From the NCBI GenBank assembly GCA_017551675.1, contig JAFZLC010000004.1, positions 1-60,424 of the forward strand: 60,424 bases of DNA, given 5' to 3'. The stretch is from Paludibacteraceae bacterium. GTDB lineage: Bacteria > Bacteroidota > Bacteroidia > Bacteroidales > Paludibacteraceae. Below, piece after piece: positions 57,035 to 60,424 of this stretch. Each line of letters opens with the position of its first letter. Position 1 is the stretch's first letter. The notes under the pieces are model-generated. The model was not told the DNA's origin and made no database searches. It saw only the letters and a program-made list of their open reading frames with translations. The translations under genes and the position numbers were made by a program.

Positions 57035-58451
57035 ATGCTGGTAGGACGTGAATTGGAACAAAACTTACTCTTGGAAACCCTCAAGAGTGACAAGTCTGAA
57101 TTCGTCTATCTACGGAAGAAGACGTGTGGGTAAAACATATCTGGTCAGAGAAACTTTCAACTACGAATTTGCTTTCCACCATACAGGTGTGCAGAATGGC
57201 GACAGAAACCGCCAACTCTCCGTGTTCGAAAAATCTCTTGTAGCGGCAGGCTTATCTAAATGCCCTAAACTAAACGACTGGTTTGATGCTTTCGATGCAC
57301 TTGGCAACTTCCTGCAAAGTGTTCCCAATAAGAAAAAAATCATCTTTATAGATGAACTGCCTTGGATGGATACTCCTAAATCAGACTTCATATCCGCCCT
57401 CGAACATTTCTGGAACGGTTGGGCAACCATGCGCCGCGACATCGTACTCATCATCTGCGGAAGCGCCACTTCCTGGATTGTCAGCAAAATAGTAAATAAT
57501 TATGGAGGTTTACACAATCGTCTTACCCGCCAAATCTTTCTGAAACCTTTTTCTTTGCATGAATGCGAACTGTTCTCTTCTGCTTGCGGACTGAAAATGA
57601 CTCGCATGCAAGTGCTACAGACGTATATGATTCTGGGCGGTGTACCCTACTATTGGAGTCTTCTCAGACGAGGATTGAGTTGGGCTCAAAACATTGACTT
57701 CCTGTTCTTTGATGAGAATTCGGAACTTAGAAACGAATTCGACGCCCTTTATTCATCACTCTTTAAAAACAAAGAACCCTATATCCAGATTGTCAGAGCG
57801 TTAGGAAAGAAAAAAACTGGAATGACCCGTGGAGAAATTGCCACAACCATCGAACAAGATCATGGCGGAACTCTTTCGAAAACACTGAAAGACCTCGAAC
57901 TATGTGGTTTCATTCGCACATATACTTCCATCGGAAAAACAAAAAAGGACACCCTTTATCAATTATACGATAATTTCACTTTGTTCTATTTCCGTTTTGT
58001 GGAAGGCAATCCAACAAAAGACCCGCAATTCTGGTCTCGATCCATAGGCGGAGGCACCTACAACGCATGGTGCGGACTTGCATTTGAACGAGTCTGTTTA
58101 CAACATATCGACCAAATAAAAAATGCACTGGGAATAACAGGTGTCATCAGTAGTGTCTATTCATGGCTATACCGCCCTAAAAACAATAATGAAACAGGTA
58201 CTCAGATAGATCTTCTTATCGACCGTGCAGATGGAGTCATCAACCTCTGCGAGATAAAATTCTCACAAGGAAAGTATGAAATCAAAAAGAAGTATGCTGA
58301 TGAGTTACGTCAGAGAGTCTCCATCTTCCAATCAAAAACGGAAACCAAAAAGGCTGTGTTCATGGTTATGATAACAACAGAGGGATTGGTCAACAATGAA
58401 TATGCCGGTGATGTCCAGAACCAAATCATTGCCGAGGATCTATTCCGTTAA
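57035..58451 (+). pseudogene. AAA+ ATPase with DUF234-type C-domain (ATPase 3 of 3), frameshifted near the start
   Basis: From the ATG at 57035 the frame reads MLVGRELEQNLLLETLKSDK and SEFV, the family's N-terminus, then is lost at 57107. The rest continues in another frame as IYGRRRVGKTYLVRETFNYE (Walker A), IIFIDE (Walker B), a winged helix (GMTRGEIATTIEQDHGGTLS) and a C-domain with TQIDLLIDRADGVINLCEIK, an intact D-x-ExK site. Two bases appear missing where relatives read FVA-x-YGRRR. An ORF from 57048 stays open (467 residues) but has a nonsense N-terminus. It is inactivated, recently shifted, or misassembled. Confidence 0.8.
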
Positions 58452-58570
58452 AATATCCGATAGCCAACCAAATCCCACCCAAAAACCATAGATTTAGTTG
58501 GCTATCCACCCAAAAATATACCGATAGCCAACTAAATCGTGGTGAAAAAGGGTAGATTTGGTTGGCTATC
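58417..58570 (+). repeat. Right copy of the 154-bp direct repeat
   Basis: Same length and order as the left copy. It begins inside the ATPase 3 coding end (NQIIAEDLFR) and has repeat copies at 58459 (-), 58491 (+), 58523 (-) and 58555 (+), again 32 bp apart. Here it is followed by a T6 run and the promoter of the DUF4298 gene. Confidence 0.92.
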
Positions 58571-58642
58571 GTTTTTTATCAGCTACATTCCATAGGCGAA
58601 TATTATATATTCATTACATACCTATTACCTCCGAAGAATTTA

Positions 58643-58650
58643 TATCTTTG
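58643..58650 (+). promoter_or_regulatory. -7 element of the DUF4298 gene
   Basis: TATCTTTG, 21 bp before the ATG at 58672, which shows the upstream start at 58558 is wrong. Confidence 0.65.
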
Positions 58651-58671
58651 TACTTCAAACATCAAACAGAC

Positions 58672-58956
58672 ATGACACGAAAAGAACGTATAGAACAGAT
58701 GGAGAGTCTCTTCGACCAAAGCAACGAAGTACTCCAACGATTGAGAGAAGCAGTCGATGACTTCTTCGCCCTACAACCCACCATCTCCAAACTGGAGAAC
58801 TATTACAACACCGATTGGCGCACTGATTTCGAGGCCGACGAAAAGGGAAAATTGCCAGCCGATCTCAAACGAGGAGTACTCAGTGAAGACGGATTGTGGG
58901 ATTTGCTGGAGGAGTATCAACGGTTGAAGGAGAGCATGGAGGATGACACCGTTTAA
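58672..58956 (+). CDS. DUF4298 protein
   Basis: A 94-residue protein with ERIEQMESLFDQSNEVLQRL, YYNTDWRTDFEADEKGKLP and LKRGVLSEDGLWDLL, the DUF4298 pattern. Small, helical and soluble. Function unknown. The start is fixed by the -7 box at 58643. Its last codons and the following 25 bp are duplicated after the next gene. Confidence 0.88.
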   Translation: MTRKERIEQMESLFDQSNEVLQRLREAVDDFFALQPTISKLENYYNTDWRTDFEADEKGKLPADLKRGVLSEDGLWDLLEEYQRLKESMEDDTV

Positions 58957-58977
58957 ATAACTAAAAAAGGACAAACA
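58942..58977 (+). repeat. 36-bp direct repeat, first copy
   Basis: GATGACACCGTTTAAATAAC through ACAAACA, covering the DUF4298 stop. A second copy with two mismatches is at 59465-59500. Confidence 0.85.
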
Positions 58978-59010
58978 CAAAGCAAGTTAATACTAATAAA
59001 ACAATAGCCT

Positions 59011-59463
59011 ATGAACCGTCGAGAAATCATGTATAGTGCAGTGAAGGCATTGCCCTATGTCGCCATTTTACTCATATCGAGCACCCTTCTTTTCCTCTTC
59101 ACCCCAGAAAAAAGCAACGGGCATTGCTTACCACCGTGCTTCTTTTACATACCCGTATTGTTCTGCATCTCGCCCATATTCTTGTTCCTGCTGAAGAAAT
59201 ATCCCTATATACCAGGAATCATCTGGGGCATTATAGTACCCATATTGGCCTTTTTTTCATCAAACTACAAAAATGACCCATGGGTTTTGGTCCCTATCAT
59301 ATTGTTCCCTATAGGGGTATGGGCCTTCACATACTATTACCATAAAAAAATGTACGATGAAATGGAGAATAACAAACAAACGCTGAAAACATCATTAACC
59401 CTCTTTTTTATAATATCGTTCATTGCAATAATATCCACAGTGATCTTTCTTAGCGTGATATAG
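59011..59463 (+). CDS. Membrane protein of unknown function
   Basis: A 150-residue protein with four membrane helices (about 12-30, 43-62, 67-100 in two short helices, 128-149) and short loops. No family recognised. The gene lies exactly between two 36-bp direct repeats, suggesting it was inserted or duplicated as a unit. It belongs to a run of three small membrane proteins. Confidence 0.68.
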   Translation: MNRREIMYSAVKALPYVAILLISSTLLFLFTPEKSNGHCLPPCFFYIPVLFCISPIFLFLLKKYPYIPGIIWGIIVPILAFFSSNYKNDPWVLVPIILFPIGVWAFTYYYHKKMYDEMENNKQTLKTSLTLFFIISFIAIISTVIFLSVI

Positions 59464-59464
59464 A

Positions 59465-59500
59465 GATGAGACCGTTTAAATAACTAAAAAAAGACAAACA
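59465..59500 (+). repeat. 36-bp direct repeat, second copy
   Basis: GATGAGACCGTTTAAATAAC through ACAAACA, ending at the A of the next start codon. Confidence 0.85.
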
Positions 59501-60132
59501 TGAAAAACATTTTTTTAAAGCTGAAGCATTGGCAACTCTTCTTGATAATGTGCCTCCCCCCTATAGCATTGTGGTTTGTAATGCACATATGGTTCCCTTC
59601 GGTTGCAAAGAATGAAAATGTTAACGGACCCTTTAATCTCGAAGAAATCTTCTTATATTTTACAATCCCCTTAACATTTATCTCGTCCATAATTCGGGCA
59701 TGTTATATGTTAACAATACTTTTTGCTTTAAACAATCGAATGCCAACAGAACTAAAGAAAAATTTAGTTTTCCCTACAATTTCTATTCTTTTCCCAATGA
59801 TATATGCACTAGTAATGTGTTTTCTTAACTATTATTTCATTCAGAAATTTAGCAACAACGACACCAACATAATAAAAGTCATAATTGAAGCATTACCCTC
59901 ATTTTTCCTTGCAATTACAATTATTCTTCCTTTTCATTTATTTTCCATATTTTCATCCTTCTACTCATTTTATATAGAGGCTAAGCTATTGAAAACAGTA
60001 GAAATACAACAAAAAGCGGAAATCAATAATTATATCAGAGAGTTTATCCTATTTTGGATATTCATAATAGGGATTTGGTTTATCCAACCAAGAATCAACC
60101 GCATATTCGAACAGGAGAATGTAACACCTTAG
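59500..60132 (+). CDS. Membrane protein of unknown function
   Basis: A 210-residue protein with five or six membrane helices (about 13-31, 47-80, 90-110, 125-150, 180-200). AT-rich. No family recognised. Its leader is the second copy of the 36-bp repeat. The next gene starts 25 bp downstream. Confidence 0.68.
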   Translation: MKNIFLKLKHWQLFLIMCLPPIALWFVMHIWFPSVAKNENVNGPFNLEEIFLYFTIPLTFISSIIRACYMLTILFALNNRMPTELKKNLVFPTISILFPMIYALVMCFLNYYFIQKFSNNDTNIIKVIIEALPSFFLAITIILPFHLFSIFSSFYSFYIEAKLLKTVEIQQKAEINNYIREFILFWIFIIGIWFIQPRINRIFEQENVTP

Positions 60133-60157
60133 TTACTTTCATATAAACAAAGATTAT

Positions 60158-60424
60158 ATGCTTAAAGGGATTCTCAAATATTCAATCGTAGCGATATTAG
60201 TTATAATGGCAGGATTCTTGCCAAGTTTAATGTTGTTTTACAAATATGCCATTCTAAAATATGCCATTCTATTGCTTATTATTCCCATTGCTATAGTAGC
60301 GACAGGTGCAGTCCGTTTTTATAGGAAGAGGAATACCGACAGTAAACGGTTTTTAAAAAGCATTATTTTTTTCATCGCCTCCTTGCTTTTAACAAGTGGA
60401 GTTATCTATGCCCTCTTTGTATTA
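60158..60424 (+). CDS. Membrane protein, 3' end outside the window
   Basis: An open frame from ATG 60158 to the window end (89 codons, no stop). It begins MLKGILKYSIVAILVIMAGF and has at least three membrane helices. Likely co-transcribed with the two preceding membrane protein genes. No family can be assigned from the fragment. Confidence 0.6.
   Translation, partial: MLKGILKYSIVAILVIMAGFLPSLMLFYKYAILKYAILLLIIPIAIVATGAVRFYRKRNTDSKRFLKSIIFFIASLLLTSGVIYALFVL

Noticed and set aside
58558-58671. Upstream start of the DUF4298 gene
   Set aside because: The frame passes through the repeat end and the -7 box at 58643.

Overview
The window reads as chromosomal DNA of a Bacteroidales bacterium, most likely Prevotellaceae or a close relative. 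The evidence is: promoters of the Bacteroidetes type (TTG, 19-20 bp, TAnnTTTG) instead of sigma-70 boxes; a 16S 5' tip beginning TACAACGGAGAGTTTGATCC on the minus strand; TonB-C, DUF4254, DUF3781 and DUF4298 families; and glycosidases carrying type IX secretion-like C-terminal tails. The genus is an inference.

Left third (1-24900), mostly housekeeping. An rrn operon leaves the left edge on the minus strand. Then come two TonB-C proteins around a duplicated-fold membrane protein, an MsbA-type ABC exporter, an Mrp P-loop ATPase, a rhodanese-like lipoprotein without the catalytic Cys, DUF4254 plus a GT9 glycosyltransferase, a small polymorphic-toxin-like island (9118-11730), rpmH (missed by length-limited ORF calling), PASTA protein and RluD with a J-domain remnant behind them, NadB, a three-gene coiled-coil/membrane operon, an MTA/SAH deaminase-type amidohydrolase and an OmpA-TonB fusion.

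Middle (22837-36095): a carbohydrate locus without SusC/SusD. GH43 is divergent from a GH141-like, GH95 and GH2 operon. All four carry CBM6-like modules and secretion-like tails, and a secreted protein of unknown function follows. Together they could strip arabinose/xylose, fucose/L-galactose and galactose side chains from plant hemicellulose or pectin.

Right part (36302-60424): accessory DNA. An AT-rich island (37833-42387) holds a membrane coiled-coil protein, a short agmatine-deiminase-like enzyme, a prokaryotic viperin (pVip, antiviral radical SAM enzyme) and a large ankyrin-repeat protein. A higher-GC stretch follows with HEAT, ORF6N (frameshifted), hydrolase and GNAT genes, a REP-associated tyrosine transposase (RAYT) between REP clusters, a HEAT/CAT-like/flavodoxin operon, and three AAA+ ATPases with winged-helix and DUF4143/DUF234-type C-termini. 

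The most unusual signal is that each of these three ATPase genes has its own private array of short repeats at its promoter, with strict periods of 33, 40 and 32 bp and unrelated sequences. The third array is duplicated as a 154-bp direct repeat flanking its gene, together with a scrap of a lost sister gene. A strongly structured, promoter-to-terminator RNA (56422-56674, minus) also stands out; it resembles 6S RNA in shape but is not identified. All family names come from reading the protein sequences; no database was searched.
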